64,000 bases of DNA from Rhodococcus sp. B7740 (GCF_000954115.1 NZ_CP010797.1:682001-746000); one strand, 5' to 3'; counted from the first letter of the stretch, positions 35,843 through 48,035 are shown. Program-made: numbers and translations. The notes: a model not told the origin generated them from the letters alone.

Positions 35843-37444
35843 GTGACTGTGTCATCGGATTCACAACCGGCTCCGGGTTCACGTCCGGCGCATCCACCGC
35901 ACACCGAAGTCCGGGAGGTGGCGTCTGCGGTCGGTGCAACGATCGACGAGGGCGACCCCGCCGGTGTGAGCGTGACCGGTATCGATCTGCGCGCACAGTC
36001 CGTTGTTCCCGGCGATCTCTTCGCGGCACTGCCCGGATCGTCGCGACACGGTGCAGAGTTCGTCGCCGACGCGGTCGAGCGTGGTGCGGTGGCGGTGTTC
36101 ACCGACCCGGCCGGACTCGAGATCGTGCGGGGTGCTCTGGCAGGTACCGATCGACAGGTTCCGGTGCTCGTGCACGACCGTCCGCGCCAGGTGTTGGGGG
36201 CGGTCTCCGCTCTGGTGTACGGCAACCCGTCGTCGAAGATGACCGTCATCGGTATCACCGGTACGTCCGGGAAGACGACGACGTCCTATCTGCTCGAAGC
36301 AGGCCTGACCGCAGCCGGTCGTCGGTGCGGGCTGATCGGCACCATCGAGACACGTGTGCTGGGCCGGCACGTGCCGAGCGCGCTCACCACGCCCGAGGCT
36401 CCGCAGCTGCATGCCCTGTTCGCCGTGATGGTCGAGGAGGGCGTCGACACGGTGGTGATGGAGGTGTCCTCGCACGCGTTGTCCCTGGGCCGGGTCGACG
36501 GCACTCGCTTCGCGATCGGTGCGTTCACCAATCTTTCGCAGGATCACCTCGATTTCCACGATTCTCTCGAGGACTACTTCGCGGCCAAGAGTCGCCTGTT
36601 CGCGGCCGACTCGGCGGTTCGTGCCGAGACCGCCGTCGTCTGTGTCGACGACGCGTGGGGCGTGCGGATGGCGGACATCGCTCGGTCGGCCGGGTCGACC
36701 GTGGTGACCGCGTCGACCGGTGCCGATTCGCAGTGGACGGTCTCGGACTGGGCCAAGCACGACGACGGAACGCAGTCGTTCACCGTCGCCGATCCGCAGG
36801 GTGCGTCGCTGCCGGTCTCGGTCCGGTTGCCGGGGCGCTACAACGTCGCGAACACCGTCCTGGCGTTGGCGACCTGCGCAGCGGCCGGGGCCGATGTGCG
36901 CAGCGCCGTGACCGGGGTCGCGACGGTCGACGTGCCGGGTCGCGTGCAGCGGATCGATCGCGGGCAGAACTTCCTGGCAGTGGTCGACTACGCACACAAA
37001 CCTGCGGCCGTCGAGGCCGTGCTGGCAACGTTGCGCGAATCCTCGCGTGGACGGATCGCGGTTGTTCTCGGAGCAGGCGGCGACCGCGATACCGCGAAGC
37101 GTCCCCTGATGGGTGCCGCCGGAGCGCGCGGTGCCGAGCTGTTGGTGGTGACCGACGACAACCCGCGCAGCGAGGATCCGGCCTCCATCAGGGCGGCCGT
37201 CGAGGACGGCGCGCTATCGGTGCCGGACGAGGCCCGCGGTGAAGTACGGAACGTGGCAGGCCGCGCAGCGGCGATCGAACAGGCCGTGGCGTGGGCACGC
37301 GAAGGGGATGTTGTGTTGATCGCAGGTAAAGGGCACGAAACCGGCCAAGAGGTAGCGGGCGTGAAGTATCCGTTCGACGACCGAGTGATACTCGCCTCGG
37401 CCATCGATGCGCGCCGGGTCGGCACGAGCGCGGGCGTACGGTGA
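35843..37444 (+). CDS. murE: UDP-MurNAc-L-Ala-D-Glu:meso-diaminopimelate ligase MurE
   Basis: A 533-residue Mur ligase. ATP-binding GITGTSGKTTT in the central domain, EVSSHALSLGRVDG, and the DNPR motif in VTDDNPRSEDP that selects meso-diaminopimelate over lysine. It adds the third residue of the stem peptide in the cytoplasm. GTG 35843 with GGGAGCAGGA upstream; GTG 35849 is also possible. The stop overlaps the murF start (GTGA). meso-DAP choice agrees with the NlpC/P60 enzymes and the mycolate-type wall. Confidence 0.95.
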   Translation: MTVSSDSQPAPGSRPAHPPHTEVREVASAVGATIDEGDPAGVSVTGIDLRAQSVVPGDLFAALPGSSRHGAEFVADAVERGAVAVFTDPAGLEIVRGALAGTDRQVPVLVHDRPRQVLGAVSALVYGNPSSKMTVIGITGTSGKTTTSYLLEAGLTAAGRRCGLIGTIETRVLGRHVPSALTTPEAPQLHALFAVMVEEGVDTVVMEVSSHALSLGRVDGTRFAIGAFTNLSQDHLDFHDSLEDYFAAKSRLFAADSAVRAETAVVCVDDAWGVRMADIARSAGSTVVTASTGADSQWTVSDWAKHDDGTQSFTVADPQGASLPVSVRLPGRYNVANTVLALATCAAAGADVRSAVTGVATVDVPGRVQRIDRGQNFLAVVDYAHKPAAVEAVLATLRESSRGRIAVVLGAGGDRDTAKRPLMGAAGARGAELLVVTDDNPRSEDPASIRAAVEDGALSVPDEARGEVRNVAGRAAAIEQAVAWAREGDVVLIAGKGHETGQEVAGVKYPFDDRVILASAIDARRVGTSAGVR

Positions 37445-38949
37445 TCCCGCTCTCGATCGACCGAATCGCCGAGATCGTCGGAGGCACGGTGCACGACGTG
37501 CCGGATCCGACGGTCGTGGTGTCGGGGCCGGTGGAGTTCGACTCCCGCAAGGTCACTGCCGGCAGTATCTTCCTCGCCCTTCCCGGAGCGAAGGTGGACG
37601 GCCACGACCATGCCGCCGACGCGGTTGCCGCGGGTGCGGCACTGGTGCTGGCTGCGCGTCCGGTGGGCGTACCGGCCGTGGTCGTGCGTCCCGTTCCGCA
37701 CGACAGTCGCGCGATGGCACTCGAGAACGACCCGGACGGCTCCGGTGCGGCAGTGTTGACCGCTCTCGGCGCTCTGGCCCGCGCATCGGTGCGCGAGTTG
37801 ACGGCCGAGCACGGTCTGACCGTCGTCGGCGTGACGGGATCCTCCGGGAAGACCTCGACCAAGGATCTGATCTCTGCCGTACTCGAACCCCTCGGTTCGG
37901 TGGTGGCACCGCCCGGATCGTTCAACAACGAACTGGGACATCCCTGGACGGCGCTGCGAGCCGATGCCGAGACCGACTTTCTCTGTCTGGAGTTGTCCGC
38001 CCGAGGAATCGGCCACATCGCCGAACTGGCCACGCTCGCACCGCCCCGGATCGGGGTGGTCCTCAACGTCGGAACCGCGCACCTGGGCGAGTTCGGGTCG
38101 CGCGCGGCCATCGCACTGGCGAAGGGCGAACTGGTCGAGGCTCTGCCGAGTGCTGCCGACGGGGGAGTGGCGATCCTGAACATCGACGATCGGCTCGTCG
38201 CCGAAATGGCAACTCGCACAACGGCATCCGTCGTCACAGTGGGGCGCAACGCGGAGGCGGACATCAGAGCACTCGACGTGCAGGTCGATACCGACGCCAG
38301 AGCGTCGTTCACGCTCGACTGCGCAGCGGGTTCGGTACCGATCACCCTGGCGGTGCACGGCGAGCATCAGGTCGGCAACGCTCTCGCAGCCGCCGCTGTC
38401 GCACTCGAGTGCGGCGCGACGCTGACGCAGGTCGCCGAGGCGCTCGGGGCTGCCGCACCGACGTCGATCAGGCGAATGGACGTCCGCACCCGCGCCGACG
38501 GCGTCACCGTCGTCAACGATTCGTACAACGCCAACCCCGATTCGATGCGCGCCGCACTCAAAGCACTGGTGTCGATGTCGCGTCGCGACGACGGACCCAA
38601 ACGCCGCAGCTGGGCGGTGCTGGGGGAGATGGGCGAGCTGGGTTCGGACTCGGTGGTCGAGCACGACGCGATCGGCCGCCTCGCCGTCCGCCTCGACGTC
38701 GATCGCCTGATCATCGTCGATTCCGGCCGTCCTACTCGCGCATTGCACCAGGGTGCGGTCATGGAGGGTTCGTGGGGCGAGGAATCGATGTTGGTGCCCG
38801 ACCGTGAAACGGCGATCGACGTACTGCACGAGGAGGTGCGTCCCGGCGACATCGTGCTGGTGAAGGCCTCTCAGTCCGGGGCGATGTGGACAGTCGCGGA
38901 CGCCCTGCTGGCCGACGCGCCGAGCACCACTGCGGAGGGTGAGCAGTGA
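37441..38949 (+). CDS. murF: UDP-MurNAc-tripeptide:D-Ala-D-Ala ligase MurF
   Basis: A 502-residue Mur ligase with [13 protein letters not shown] (P-loop), [24 protein letters not shown] and [15 protein letters not shown]. It adds the terminal D-Ala-D-Ala dipeptide to complete UDP-MurNAc-pentapeptide in the cytoplasm. GTG start inside the murE stop and GTGA overlap with mraY, so translation is coupled along the series. Lengths and motifs are canonical; no missing residues were seen. Confidence 0.95.
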   Translation: MIPLSIDRIAEIVGGTVHDVPDPTVVVSGPVEFDSRKVTAGSIFLALPGAKVDGHDHAADAVAAGAALVLAARPVGVPAVVVRPVPHDSRAMALENDPDGSGAAVLTALGALARASVRELTAEHGLTVVGVTGSSGKTSTKDLISAVLEPLGSVVAPPGSFNNELGHPWTALRADAETDFLCLELSARGIGHIAELATLAPPRIGVVLNVGTAHLGEFGSRAAIALAKGELVEALPSAADGGVAILNIDDRLVAEMATRTTASVVTVGRNAEADIRALDVQVDTDARASFTLDCAAGSVPITLAVHGEHQVGNALAAAAVALECGATLTQVAEALGAAAPTSIRRMDVRTRADGVTVVNDSYNANPDSMRAALKALVSMSRRDDGPKRRSWAVLGEMGELGSDSVVEHDAIGRLAVRLDVDRLIIVDSGRPTRALHQGAVMEGSWGEESMLVPDRETAIDVLHEEVRPGDIVLVKASQSGAMWTVADALLADAPSTTAEGEQ

Positions 38950-40031
38950 GGCAGATCCTGTTCGCCGGAGGTATCGCACTCGCGGTCGCGATCCTGCTGA
39001 CCCCGGTGCTGATCAAGACCTTCTCGAAACAGGGCTTCGGCCAGGAGATTCGAGTGGAGGGCCCGGCGAGTCACCAGTCCAAGCGGGGCACACCGACAAT
39101 GGGCGGCGTCGCAATTCTGGTCGGCATCTGGGCCGGCTACTGGGGCTCGCACCTGATCGGCATCGGCTACGACGCGGACGGTCCGTCGGCGTCGGCCCTG
39201 CTCGTTCTCGGCCTGACCACAGTGCTCGGTCTGGTCGGCTTTCTCGACGACTTCATCAAGATCCGCAAACAGCGCAACCTGGGCCTGAACGCCACCGGCA
39301 AGTACGTCGGTCAGATAACGGCGGCCGTGCTGTTCGCGATTCTGGTGTTGCAGTTCCGGAGCGATAGCGGGCTCACTCCCGGCAGCACTCAACTGTCGTA
39401 CGTGCGCGACATCGCCACCTGGTCGATGTCCGCGGTGGTCTTCGTGTTCTTCGTCTGCCTGCTCGTGATCGCGTGGTCCAACTCGGTCAACCTCACCGAC
39501 GGACTCGACGGCCTCGCCGCCGGATCGATGACGTTGGTACTCGGCGCCTACACCGTCATCACGTTCTGGCAGTACCGCCAGGCGTGCGCAGGACCCGCCG
39601 GGCCTGCCCCCGGCTGTTACGACGTTCGAGATCCCCTCGACCTGGCCTTGGTCTGCGCCTCGGCCGCCGGTGCCTGCATCGGCTTCCTGTGGTGGAACGC
39701 CGCGCCGGCCAAGATCTTCATGGGCGACACCGGATCCCTTGCCCTCGGCGGTCTGATCGCGGGCCTGTCGGTGGTGACCAAGACCGAGCTGATCATGGTG
39801 GTCATCGGTGCACTGTTCGTCGCCGAGGCCGCATCGGTCGTCATCCAGGTCGCGGTGTTCCGATCCAGTCGCCGACGAGTGTTCCGCATGGCACCGTTCC
39901 ACCATCACTTCGAGTTGGCCGGATGGGCCGAGACGACGGTGATCATCCGATTCTGGTTGTTGGCCGCCATCGCGTCGGCCGTCGGACTCGCTCTGTTCTA
40001 CAGCGAGTATCTCGCTGCTGTCGGCGGATAG
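38946..40031 (+). CDS. mraY: phospho-MurNAc-pentapeptide transferase MraY (MurX)
   Basis: A 361-residue polytopic enzyme with about ten membrane segments. Signatures: [31 protein letters not shown] with the Asp-Asp pair, [22 protein letters not shown] and the MAPFHHHFE histidines near the end. It transfers phospho-MurNAc-pentapeptide to decaprenyl phosphate, making lipid I at the inner face of the membrane. GTG start overlapping murF; murD follows after 3 bp. Confidence 0.96.
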   Translation: MRQILFAGGIALAVAILLTPVLIKTFSKQGFGQEIRVEGPASHQSKRGTPTMGGVAILVGIWAGYWGSHLIGIGYDADGPSASALLVLGLTTVLGLVGFLDDFIKIRKQRNLGLNATGKYVGQITAAVLFAILVLQFRSDSGLTPGSTQLSYVRDIATWSMSAVVFVFFVCLLVIAWSNSVNLTDGLDGLAAGSMTLVLGAYTVITFWQYRQACAGPAGPAPGCYDVRDPLDLALVCASAAGACIGFLWWNAAPAKIFMGDTGSLALGGLIAGLSVVTKTELIMVVIGALFVAEAASVVIQVAVFRSSRRRVFRMAPFHHHFELAGWAETTVIIRFWLLAAIASAVGLALFYSEYLAAVGG

Positions 40032-40034
40032 GGC

Positions 40035-41507
40035 ATGGACGAATCTGTGCCCGACTCTCGGACCGATCTGACCTGGTTGCGCGGCAGTTCGGTGCTGGTG
40101 ACCGGAGCCCGCATCTCAGGACTCGCCGTCGTGCGACCACTGCTCGATCTCGGTGCCGTCGTCACGGTCACCGACTCGAATCGCGCCGCGCTGGACGAGG
40201 CGTCGAACTCCGGTGCTGCGGTGGTGCTGCAGGACGACCTGCTCGCCGATCCCGCGGCGCTCGCGGCGTTCTCGCTCGTCGTCACCAGTCCGGGGTTTCG
40301 ACCCGACTCTCCGGTGTTGGCGGCGGCCGCGAAGCTGGGCATTCCGGTATGGGGCGATGTCGAGTTGTCCTGGCACGTGGACCGGGTCGAGCTGTACGGA
40401 CCCCGAACTCGGTGGCTGGTGGTGACCGGCACCAACGGAAAGACGACCACCACCTCGATGCTGGCCTCGATACTCGACGCCGCAGGCATCGAGTCGGTTG
40501 CCTGCGGCAACATCGGACTCCCCATCGCCGACGCGTTGCGCGGTTCCCCGCATCCGAGTGTGCTCGCGGTGGAGTTGTCGTCGTTCCAGCTGTTCTGGGC
40601 TCCCTCGGTGCGTCCGGCTGCGGGGGTGGTGCTCAACATCGCCGAGGATCATCTGGATTGGCACGGCGGTATGGACGGTTACGTTCAGGCCAAGGCTCGT
40701 GCGTTGAACGGCGACGTCGCGGTGGTCGGTCTGGACGACTCCCGGGCGGCGGGGCTGTCGGCCGGGTCTGCCGAGTTGACCGTCGTCGGTTTCCGGTTGG
40801 GTGAGCCGGCCTCGGGTGAGCTGGGTGTGCGTGACGGGGTGCTCGTCGACAACGCGTTCGGTGAGAACGTCGATCTTCTCGCTGCGGACGACGTGGAGCC
40901 GAGCGGTCCGTCCGGTGTCCTCGATGCGCTCGCGGCAGGCGCGCTCGCACGGTCGATCGGGGTTGAGGCAGGCGCTGTTCGGCTGGGGCTGCAGACCTAT
41001 CGAGTGGGACCGCATCGTGCAGCGGTGGTGCGCGAGCTGGGTGGGGTCACGTTCATCGACGATTCGAAGGCGACGAACCCGCATGCCGCTCGCTCCTCCA
41101 TCTCGGCGCACGATCGCGTCGTGTGGATCGCGGGTGGGCTGTTGAAGGGAGCGGTGATCGACGATCTGGTGATCGAGATCGCCGATCGGCTCGTGGCTGC
41201 GGTCGTTCTCGGACGCGATGGGATGCAGATCGCAGATGCTTTGGCGCGACACGCGCCCGATGTTCCGGTCGTCAGGCTCCCTTCGGGAGACGATGCTGGT
41301 GTGACTCATGGTGCTGAAGATGCTGATGCGGTAATGCGGGCGGTCGTGGCCCACGCGGCCGAACTCGCTGCTCCGGGGGACACGGTCCTGCTGGCCCCGG
41401 CTGCCGCGTCACTGGACATGTTCGCCGACTACGGCCACCGCGGCCGTAGCTTCGCCGAGTCGGTCCAGCTCCTCGAAGCCACCGACATCGGATCGCCGCG
41501 ATCGTGA
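40035..41507 (+). CDS. murD: UDP-MurNAc-L-Ala:D-Glu ligase MurD
   Basis: A 490-residue Mur ligase. The N-terminal Rossmann part has VLVTGARISGLAV; the ATP site is TGTNGKTTTTSML; then NIGLP, AVELSSFQL, NIAEDHLDWHGG and DDSKATNPHAA. It adds D-glutamate to UDP-MurNAc-L-alanine. ATG start 3 bp after mraY; stop overlaps the ftsW GTG. All expected motifs are present. Confidence 0.95.
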   Translation: MDESVPDSRTDLTWLRGSSVLVTGARISGLAVVRPLLDLGAVVTVTDSNRAALDEASNSGAAVVLQDDLLADPAALAAFSLVVTSPGFRPDSPVLAAAAKLGIPVWGDVELSWHVDRVELYGPRTRWLVVTGTNGKTTTTSMLASILDAAGIESVACGNIGLPIADALRGSPHPSVLAVELSSFQLFWAPSVRPAAGVVLNIAEDHLDWHGGMDGYVQAKARALNGDVAVVGLDDSRAAGLSAGSAELTVVGFRLGEPASGELGVRDGVLVDNAFGENVDLLAADDVEPSGPSGVLDALAAGALARSIGVEAGAVRLGLQTYRVGPHRAAVVRELGGVTFIDDSKATNPHAARSSISAHDRVVWIAGGLLKGAVIDDLVIEIADRLVAAVVLGRDGMQIADALARHAPDVPVVRLPSGDDAGVTHGAEDADAVMRAVVAHAAELAAPGDTVLLAPAAASLDMFADYGHRGRSFAESVQLLEATDIGSPRS

Positions 41508-43090
41508 CCGCCGCAGGCCAACCGCCTCGTCCGGGTCGACGCGCCGCCGCTCCACGTACCCGAATCGGCCTGTGGTTCGGCAGGCCGCTCGCGTCCTTCC
41601 ACCTCATCGTCACGATCGCAGTGCTGCTCACGGTGCTGGGCCTGGTCATGGTCCTGTCGGCGTCGTCCGCCGAATCCTTCGCAGCAGACGAGTCCGGGTA
41701 CGCCCTCTTCACCCAGCAGCTGATCGGTGTCGCGCTGGGAGTCGTCGCGTTCTACGTCGCTCTCCGGCTGCCGGTTCGGTACCTCAGAAAGCTGTCGTTT
41801 CCACTGTTCCTGGTCTCGATCACCATGCTGATGCTGGTGCTCATTCCCGGTATCGGTGCCGAACGCCAGGGTGCACGCCGTTGGTTCGACTTCGGCGTCG
41901 TGTCCTTCCAGCCGTCCGAGCTCGCCAAGGTGGCACTGGTTCTGTGGGGTGCCCACCTGTTGGCCTCGCGCCGCAGCGAACACGGCAACATCAAGTCACT
42001 GCTGGTGCCGCTGCTGCCCGCGGGACTGCTGATGTGTCTGCTCGTCGTGCTGCAGCCGAACCTCAGTACCGCCATCGCCCTCGGCATCATCCTGGTGGCT
42101 CTGCTGTGGTTCGCAGGCCTCAACGCTCGGCTGTTCGGTGCGGTGCTGATGACCGGTCTGGCGCTGGCAACCGTGCTCGCGTTCACCGCCGGTTACCGCT
42201 CCAATCGCGTCAAGGCATGGCTGAATCCGGGTGAGGACACCCAGGGCCTGTCGTATCAGTCCACCCAGGCGAAATACTCGCTGGCCGACGGCGGACTGTT
42301 CGGTCGCGGGCTCGGACAGAGCCGCGCGAAGTGGAGTTACCTCCCCAACGCGCACAACGACTTCATCTTCGCCATCATCGGCGAGGAACTCGGGATGATC
42401 GGCTGCCTGGCGGTCATCGGTTTGTTCGGCCTCTTCGTTTACACCGGCCTGCGCATCGCCATGCGTTCGGTGGATCCGTTCCTGCGTCTGCTGACCGCAG
42501 GTGCCACGTGCTGGGTGTTCGGTCAGGCCATGATCAACATCGGCTACGTCGTCGGGCTGCTTCCTGTGACCGGCCTGCAGCTGCCGCTGGTGTCCTACGG
42601 TGGTACCTCGACCGCGATCACGCTGCTGATGTTCGGCATCATCGCGAGCGCCGCCCGACACGAACCGGAGGCGATCGCAGCCCTGCACGCGGGGCAGGAG
42701 GGCCGTATCGCGCGAGCTCTGAAGCTGCCGCTGCCCGCCGTGTTCTCGCCCAAGCGAGCCGCGATGGCGCGGTCGAAGTCCACCCGCCCCACGCTGGCGG
42801 CGCAGGATCGCAAGCGCATCGAGGCCCGTAAGGGCCAGGGCAAGGACGGGCGTGCAGCGAGAGCAGCCGAGCCCGGACGTGCTCGCACGCGGGTCTCCAG
42901 TTCACGGACCGACACGATGTCGCCCAGATCGACCGCATATCGGGGCGAGTCGCCCCGCGGCAACCCCCGTCGGAGCGAGCCCGTCCGGCGAGAACCCGCC
43001 GCGGGATCGCGTTCGGCATACCGTCCGCGGCCGGAACCACAACCCGGCCGCCCGCCTGTCCGCTCGGGTGAGCGAGGATATCGACGGTGA
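41504..43090 (+). CDS. ftsW: septal peptidoglycan glycosyltransferase FtsW
   Basis: A 528-residue SEDS protein with ten membrane segments to about residue 390. Motifs [39 protein letters not shown] and [11 protein letters not shown] are diagnostic of FtsW/RodA. It polymerises glycan strands at the septum with FtsI. The C-terminal 135 residues are Arg/Pro/Ser-rich and disordered, the type of tail that in mycobacterial FtsW is proposed to contact FtsZ. GTG overlap with murD and GTGA overlap with murG. Confidence 0.95.
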   Translation: MTAAGQPPRPGRRAAAPRTRIGLWFGRPLASFHLIVTIAVLLTVLGLVMVLSASSAESFAADESGYALFTQQLIGVALGVVAFYVALRLPVRYLRKLSFPLFLVSITMLMLVLIPGIGAERQGARRWFDFGVVSFQPSELAKVALVLWGAHLLASRRSEHGNIKSLLVPLLPAGLLMCLLVVLQPNLSTAIALGIILVALLWFAGLNARLFGAVLMTGLALATVLAFTAGYRSNRVKAWLNPGEDTQGLSYQSTQAKYSLADGGLFGRGLGQSRAKWSYLPNAHNDFIFAIIGEELGMIGCLAVIGLFGLFVYTGLRIAMRSVDPFLRLLTAGATCWVFGQAMINIGYVVGLLPVTGLQLPLVSYGGTSTAITLLMFGIIASAARHEPEAIAALHAGQEGRIARALKLPLPAVFSPKRAAMARSKSTRPTLAAQDRKRIEARKGQGKDGRAARAAEPGRARTRVSSSRTDTMSPRSTAYRGESPRGNPRRSEPVRREPAAGSRSAYRPRPEPQPGRPPVRSGERGYRR

Positions 43091-44229
43091 ACCAGACATC
43101 TCGACCGATTTCCGTCGTGGTCGCCGGGGGCGGAACGGCCGGGCACATCGAGCCCGCGCTCGCTGTGGCCGACGCCTTGCGTGTCCTCGACCCCACCGTC
43201 ACCGTCACCGCTCTCGGTAGCAGCCGTGGTCTGGAGACGACTCTCGTTCCGGCTCGCGGGTACGCACTCGAACTCATCCCGCCCGTTCCGCTGCCCCGCA
43301 AACCCACCGTCGACCTGCTCAAGTTGCCGCTTCGCGTCGTGCGCTCGGTGCGACGCACCCGCGAGATCTTCGCGGCCGTCGAGGCGGACGTGCTCGTCGG
43401 ATTCGGCGGCTACGTCGCGTTGCCGGCCTATCTCGCGGCCCGTGGTCGATTGTTCGGCCGTGGCGGCCGAATACCTGTGGTCATCCACGAGGCGAACGCG
43501 CGAGCGGGCATCGCCAACAAGGTCGGTGCCCGGTCGGCCGAGCGGGTGCTCGCCGCGGTCGCGGGCTCGGGGATCGCCGCGCGCGGTGCTGCCGACGCCG
43601 ATGTGATCGGAATTCCCGTGCGTCCCACCATCACCGGCCTCGATCGGGCTGCCGTCCGCGCGGAGGCTCGCGCCCACTTCGGCCTGCCCGACAGCGGTCC
43701 GGTGCTGTTGGTGTTCGGCGGCTCGCAGGGGGCCCGATCGCTCAACGACGCGGTGTCCGGAGCCTCGGCGGCCCTCGCCGCAGCCGGCATTTCGGTTCTG
43801 CATGCTCACGGTCCGAAGAACTCGCTCGACGTCGAGCAACGTGATCCGGACGCGCCGTACGTCGCGGTGCCGTACATCGACCGGATGGATTTGGCGTATG
43901 CGGCTGCGGACCTGGCGATCTGCCGGTCCGGTGCCATGACGGTCGCCGAGGTGTCCGCGACCGGTCTGCCTGCCGTCTACGTACCCCTACCGCACGGCAA
44001 CGGCGAGCAGGAACTCAACGCCCGTCCTGTGGTCGACGCCGGAGGTGGCATCCTGGTATCCGATGCGACACTGACCGAGCAGTACGTGAGCGAGACGGTG
44101 GTCTCGCTGCTGGCCGACACCGAACGAATTGCCACCATGTCTCGTGCCGCCGCCGGTGCCAGGCACAAGGGCGCAGCGGCTGCCGTCGCGCAGATCGTGC
44201 TCGATACCGCGCACGCGGCGCGGCGCTGA
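43087..44229 (+). CDS. murG: UDP-GlcNAc:lipid I N-acetylglucosaminyltransferase MurG
   Basis: A 380-residue GT28 enzyme. [21 protein letters not shown] is the first glycine-rich loop, [12 protein letters not shown] the acceptor region, and [14 protein letters not shown] and [11 protein letters not shown] the UDP-GlcNAc-binding C-terminal half. It makes lipid II at the inner membrane face. GTG start overlapping ftsW. A 45-bp gap separates it from murC. Confidence 0.95.
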   Translation: MNQTSRPISVVVAGGGTAGHIEPALAVADALRVLDPTVTVTALGSSRGLETTLVPARGYALELIPPVPLPRKPTVDLLKLPLRVVRSVRRTREIFAAVEADVLVGFGGYVALPAYLAARGRLFGRGGRIPVVIHEANARAGIANKVGARSAERVLAAVAGSGIAARGAADADVIGIPVRPTITGLDRAAVRAEARAHFGLPDSGPVLLVFGGSQGARSLNDAVSGASAALAAAGISVLHAHGPKNSLDVEQRDPDAPYVAVPYIDRMDLAYAAADLAICRSGAMTVAEVSATGLPAVYVPLPHGNGEQELNARPVVDAGGGILVSDATLTEQYVSETVVSLLADTERIATMSRAAAGARHKGAAAAVAQIVLDTAHAARR

Positions 44230-44274
44230 GCCCGGCGGCGGCGAGCATGAGAAGAGAACGAGGGAGACGTCCGC

Positions 44275-45798
44275 GTGACAACTGAGGGTGCCATGTCGAA
44301 TCTGCCGACAGAGCTCGAACGAGTACACATGGTGGGCATCGGCGGTGCCGGAATGTCCGGCATCGCGCGGATCCTGCTGGCGCGCGGGGGACAGGTGTCG
44401 GGTTCGGATGCCAAGGAATCGCGCGGCGTGCTCGCACTGCGCGCACGCGGTGCCCAGGTCCGCATCGGTCACGACGCCGGTGCCCTGGACATGATCGAGG
44501 GCGGACCCACCGTGGTGGTGACGACCCACGCCGCGATTCCCAAGACCAATCCCGAACTCGTCGAAGCGCGTGAACGCGGAATCCCGGTGGTGTTGCGGCC
44601 GGCCGTGCTGTCCTCGCTCATGCAGGGATACCGCACGTTGTTGGTCTCGGGAACGCACGGAAAGACGTCGACGACCTCGATGCTGGTGGTCGCGCTCCAG
44701 CACTGCGGGTTCGATCCGTCGTTCGCCGTCGGGGGAGAGCTCAACGAGGCCGGCACCAACGCCCACCACGGCAGCGGCGACGTGTTCGTGGCCGAGGCGG
44801 ACGAGAGCGACGGCTCGCTGCTTCAGTACAGCGCCGACGTCATCATCGTGACCAATATCGAGGCCGATCATCTGGACCACTTCGGCACCACCGAGGCCTA
44901 CGTTCAGGTGTTCGACGACTTCGCTGCGCTCCTCGGTCCCGGCGGTGTACTCGTGGCGTGCATGGACGACCCGGGTTCGGCGGCGCTCGCTCGACGTGTG
45001 GTCGAGCGCGACCTTCCGGGCGTGAAGGTGTTGGGTTACGGGTCCTCGGATGTCGACGCCGGTCCCGTCGAGATGGCCGTTCGACTGCTGGCATGGGAGC
45101 CCGAGGACATCGGCGGCGTCGCGCAGTTGCAGATCGCAGGCGAGGACGCGGCCCGCACCGTACGGCTCGGCGTCCCCGGCCGGCACACCGCACTCAACGC
45201 GCTGGCGGCGTTCGTCGCGGCGCGTCAGGTCGGTGCCGGAGTCGAGGAACTGCTGGCCGGACTCACCGGTTTCGGCGGCGTGCATCGGCGCTTCCAGTTC
45301 ACCGGACGTGAGCACGGCGTGCGCGTGTTCGACGATTACGCGCACCACCCCACCGAGGTGCGCGCGGTGCTGACGGCCGCGCAGGCTCTCGTTGCAGGCC
45401 AGGACCGTTCGGGTCACGAGCAGGGACGGGTGGTGGTGGTGTTCCAGCCGCATCTGTACTCGCGGACCGCGACGTTCGCCGAGGAATTCGGTGCCGCGCT
45501 GTCCCTGGCCGACGAGATCGTCGTGCTCGACGTCTACGGCGCACGTGAGGAACCGTTGCCGGGGGTGACGGGGGCACTGGTTGCCGCTTCGGTGACCAAG
45601 CCGGTGAACTATCAGCCGGATCTGTCGTTGGTGGCCAAGCAGGTCGCCCATCTGAGTCTGCCCGGCGATGTCGTCATCACGATGGGCGCGGGTGACGTGA
45701 CCATGCTCGGCGGACCGATTCTCGATGCGCTTCGCTCGAAGACCGATTTCGGTGCTGCGACCGGCCGCGGGGTACCGAAGGATCGGCCGTCGACGTGA
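44275..45798 (+). CDS. murC: UDP-N-acetylmuramate:L-alanine ligase MurC
   Basis: A 507-residue Mur ligase with the [12 protein letters not shown]-terminal loop, [15 protein letters not shown]-loop, [19 protein letters not shown] and [10 protein letters not shown]. It attaches the first stem-peptide residue. GTG 44275 has AGGGAG 8 bp upstream; the ATG at 44293 is a plausible alternative six codons in. Overlaps ftsQ by 4 bp. Confidence 0.95.
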   Translation: MTTEGAMSNLPTELERVHMVGIGGAGMSGIARILLARGGQVSGSDAKESRGVLALRARGAQVRIGHDAGALDMIEGGPTVVVTTHAAIPKTNPELVEARERGIPVVLRPAVLSSLMQGYRTLLVSGTHGKTSTTSMLVVALQHCGFDPSFAVGGELNEAGTNAHHGSGDVFVAEADESDGSLLQYSADVIIVTNIEADHLDHFGTTEAYVQVFDDFAALLGPGGVLVACMDDPGSAALARRVVERDLPGVKVLGYGSSDVDAGPVEMAVRLLAWEPEDIGGVAQLQIAGEDAARTVRLGVPGRHTALNALAAFVAARQVGAGVEELLAGLTGFGGVHRRFQFTGREHGVRVFDDYAHHPTEVRAVLTAAQALVAGQDRSGHEQGRVVVVFQPHLYSRTATFAEEFGAALSLADEIVVLDVYGAREEPLPGVTGALVAASVTKPVNYQPDLSLVAKQVAHLSLPGDVVITMGAGDVTMLGGPILDALRSKTDFGAATGRGVPKDRPST

Positions 45799-46589
45799 GT
45801 CGTCGCTCCGATCGAGTCCGTTCTTCGAGGTCGGGAACAGCTGCAGGAGAAGGTGATTCGTCGGCCACGGTTACCGACAAGCAGGCACGCGCGCTGGCGC
45901 GCCAGCAGGAGCGCGAACGGGTGAAGCGGTCGCGGCGCAAGGCCTTGGCCATCGCCCTGGCACTGGTGGTCGTCGTGGTGGGATCGGCTGCGCTGGTGTA
46001 CTTCACACCGCTGTTGTCCGTACGCACCATTGCGGTCGCGGGAGCATCGTCGGTGTCCGAGCAGGAGATCCTCGATCGGCTCGACGTACCCGTCGGCCTT
46101 CCGCTGGTTCGGGTGGACACGGCGGCTGCGGCGCAACGGGTGGCCACGATTCCGGCGCTGGCCACGGTCCGTGTGCAACGGAAGTATCCGTCCACTGTGC
46201 AGGTGACGGTGGAGGAGCGGGTTCCGGTGGCGTTCTTCGATTCTCCGGACGGCACCCATCTCCTCGATTCGACCGGGGTCGATTTCGCGATCGCGCCGCC
46301 ACCGCCCGGGGTGGTGCGTCTGGTGACCGACAACCCGGTGTTCGGTGATCCGGTGACGAAAGATGCACTGGCGGTTCTCGATACGTTGCCACCGCTGCTG
46401 CGCGATCAGACAGGAGAGCTGCGGGCGAGCACGTTGTCCGACATCTCCATCCTGCTGCTCGACGGGCGCACCGTGGTGTGGGGCAGCAAGGACGACTCCG
46501 AACGCAAGGCCGCGGTGGCCATCGCCCTGCTGTCCCAGCCCGGCCAGATCTTCGACGTGTCGAGTCCGGATCTGCCCACCACCAAATAG
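45795..46589 (+). CDS. ftsQ: division protein FtsQ
   Basis: A 264-residue bitopic protein: basic cytoplasmic tail (1-48), one membrane helix (about 49-71), a POTRA domain beginning [18 protein letters not shown], and an FtsQ beta domain. It joins FtsL/FtsB in the divisome outside the membrane. GTG start overlapping murC. As usual in Actinobacteria, ftsA is absent and ftsZ follows after a 171-bp promoter-bearing gap. Confidence 0.93.
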   Translation: MSRRSDRVRSSRSGTAAGEGDSSATVTDKQARALARQQERERVKRSRRKALAIALALVVVVVGSAALVYFTPLLSVRTIAVAGASSVSEQEILDRLDVPVGLPLVRVDTAAAAQRVATIPALATVRVQRKYPSTVQVTVEERVPVAFFDSPDGTHLLDSTGVDFAIAPPPPGVVRLVTDNPVFGDPVTKDALAVLDTLPPLLRDQTGELRASTLSDISILLLDGRTVVWGSKDDSERKAAVAIALLSQPGQIFDVSSPDLPTTK

Positions 46590-46682
46590 TTTCGACGCGT
46601 CGACGGGATTTTCTCGCCCGGCGTCGGCGCGCCTAATGGCGATAGTCGTCGGCGATGAATAGCGTTTCGACCAGTTCAGTAC

Positions 46683-46711
46683 TTGACATAACTCTAAGCC
46701 TGTGGTTTAGG
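46683..46711 (+). promoter_or_regulatory. ftsZ promoter
   Basis: A consensus TTGACA (46683-46688) with 17 bp to TTTAGG (46706-46711) lies 50 bp before the ftsZ start in an AT-richer 171-bp intergenic stretch. It would give ftsZ its own transcription, independent of the upstream mur genes. A TAGGTT at 46708 with wider spacing is the alternative -10. Confidence 0.6.
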
Positions 46712-46760
46712 TTGAGGGTTTTCCACATTTCACGCAACAATCCACGGAAGGCGAGAGCCC

Positions 46761-48035
46761 ATGACGCCCCCGCACAACTACCTCGCCGTAATCAAGGTCG
46801 TCGGCATCGGCGGCGGCGGCGTGAACGCGGTCAACCGCATGATCGAACAGGGACTCAAGGGAGTCGAGTTCATCGCGGTCAACACCGACGCTCAGGCCTT
46901 GCTGATGAGTGACGCAGACGTCAAGCTCGACGTCGGTCGAGAACTGACCCGCGGACTCGGCGCCGGTGCCGATCCCGAGGTGGGCCGCCGCGCAGCGGAC
47001 GACCACAAGGACGAGATCGAAGAGGTGCTCAAGGGTGCCGACATGGTGTTCGTCACCGCAGGCGAGGGCGGTGGAACCGGTACCGGTGGCGCTCCCGTCG
47101 TCGCCAACATCGCTCGTAAGCTCGGTGCGCTGACCGTCGGTGTCGTCACCCGGCCGTTCTCCTTCGAGGGCAAGCGGCGCGGTGGCCAGGCCGACACGGG
47201 TATCCAGCAGCTCCGTGAGTCCTGCGACACGCTCATCGTCATCCCCAACGATCGACTGCTCCAGCTCGGTGACGCCGCAGTCAGCCTCATGGACGCGTTC
47301 CGCAGCGCCGACGAGGTACTGCTCAACGGCGTCCAGGGCATCACCGACCTGATCACCACTCCCGGTCTGATCAACGTCGACTTCGCGGACGTCAAGGGCG
47401 TGATGTCCGGTGCGGGCAGTGCATTGATGGGCATCGGATCCTCACGCGGCGAGGGTCGAGCCATCAAGGCGGCCGAATCGGCGATCAATTCGCCGCTGCT
47501 CGAAGCCTCGATGGAAGGCGCACGCGGCGTGCTGCTCTCGATCGCCGGTGGATCCGACCTGGGTCTGTTCGAGATCAACGAGGCTGCCTCGCTGGTGCAG
47601 GAAGCCGCGCACATCGACGCCAACATCATCTTCGGCACCGTGATCGACGACTCGCTCGGTGACGAGGTCCGCGTGACCGTCATCGCCGCAGGCTTCGACG
47701 GCGGAACCCCGACACGGCGTCCGGTGGAAGCGGCCGCCTCCACACGCGGCCCGATCGGATCGGCTCGCTCGGGCGAGGTGTCGTCGCGGTCGAGCGACAG
47801 TTCGGACGGTGCGGTGTTCCGCGACCCGGTCGGCGCTCCGAGCGGTAGCAGTCTGCCGCCATTGAACTCGTCGAGTTCGTCCAATCGTGAATCGTCGAGC
47901 CGCGAATCCGCAGCCGGTTACGGCCGTGACTCGGCCGGCCAGGGCCGCGAGTCCGTCGGTTCCGGCCGTCGCGTGCCCATCGCCGAGGACGAGGGCGAAG
48001 ACGACGTCGATGTGCCGTCCTTCATGCGGCGGTGA
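46761..48035 (+). CDS. ftsZ: cell division GTPase FtsZ
   Basis: A 424-residue tubulin-like GTPase. The tubulin signature GGGTGTGG lies at residues 103-110; [15 protein letters not shown] is the N-terminal phosphate loop; NVDFADVK is the T7 loop. A Ser-rich linker of about 90 residues ends in the conserved peptide VDVPSFMRR, the docking tail for SepF and other partners. ATG preceded by GGAAGGCGAG. It forms the Z ring. The stop overlaps the next gene. Confidence 0.97.
   Translation: MTPPHNYLAVIKVVGIGGGGVNAVNRMIEQGLKGVEFIAVNTDAQALLMSDADVKLDVGRELTRGLGAGADPEVGRRAADDHKDEIEEVLKGADMVFVTAGEGGGTGTGGAPVVANIARKLGALTVGVVTRPFSFEGKRRGGQADTGIQQLRESCDTLIVIPNDRLLQLGDAAVSLMDAFRSADEVLLNGVQGITDLITTPGLINVDFADVKGVMSGAGSALMGIGSSRGEGRAIKAAESAINSPLLEASMEGARGVLLSIAGGSDLGLFEINEAASLVQEAAHIDANIIFGTVIDDSLGDEVRVTVIAAGFDGGTPTRRPVEAAASTRGPIGSARSGEVSSRSSDSSDGAVFRDPVGAPSGSSLPPLNSSSSSNRESSSRESAAGYGRDSAGQGRESVGSGRRVPIAEDEGEDDVDVPSFMRR

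Noticed and set aside
36988..38979. A 663-residue minus-strand frame opposite murE/murF
   Set aside because: Fully antisense to two canonical Mur ligases; composition is typical of a reversed high-GC frame.
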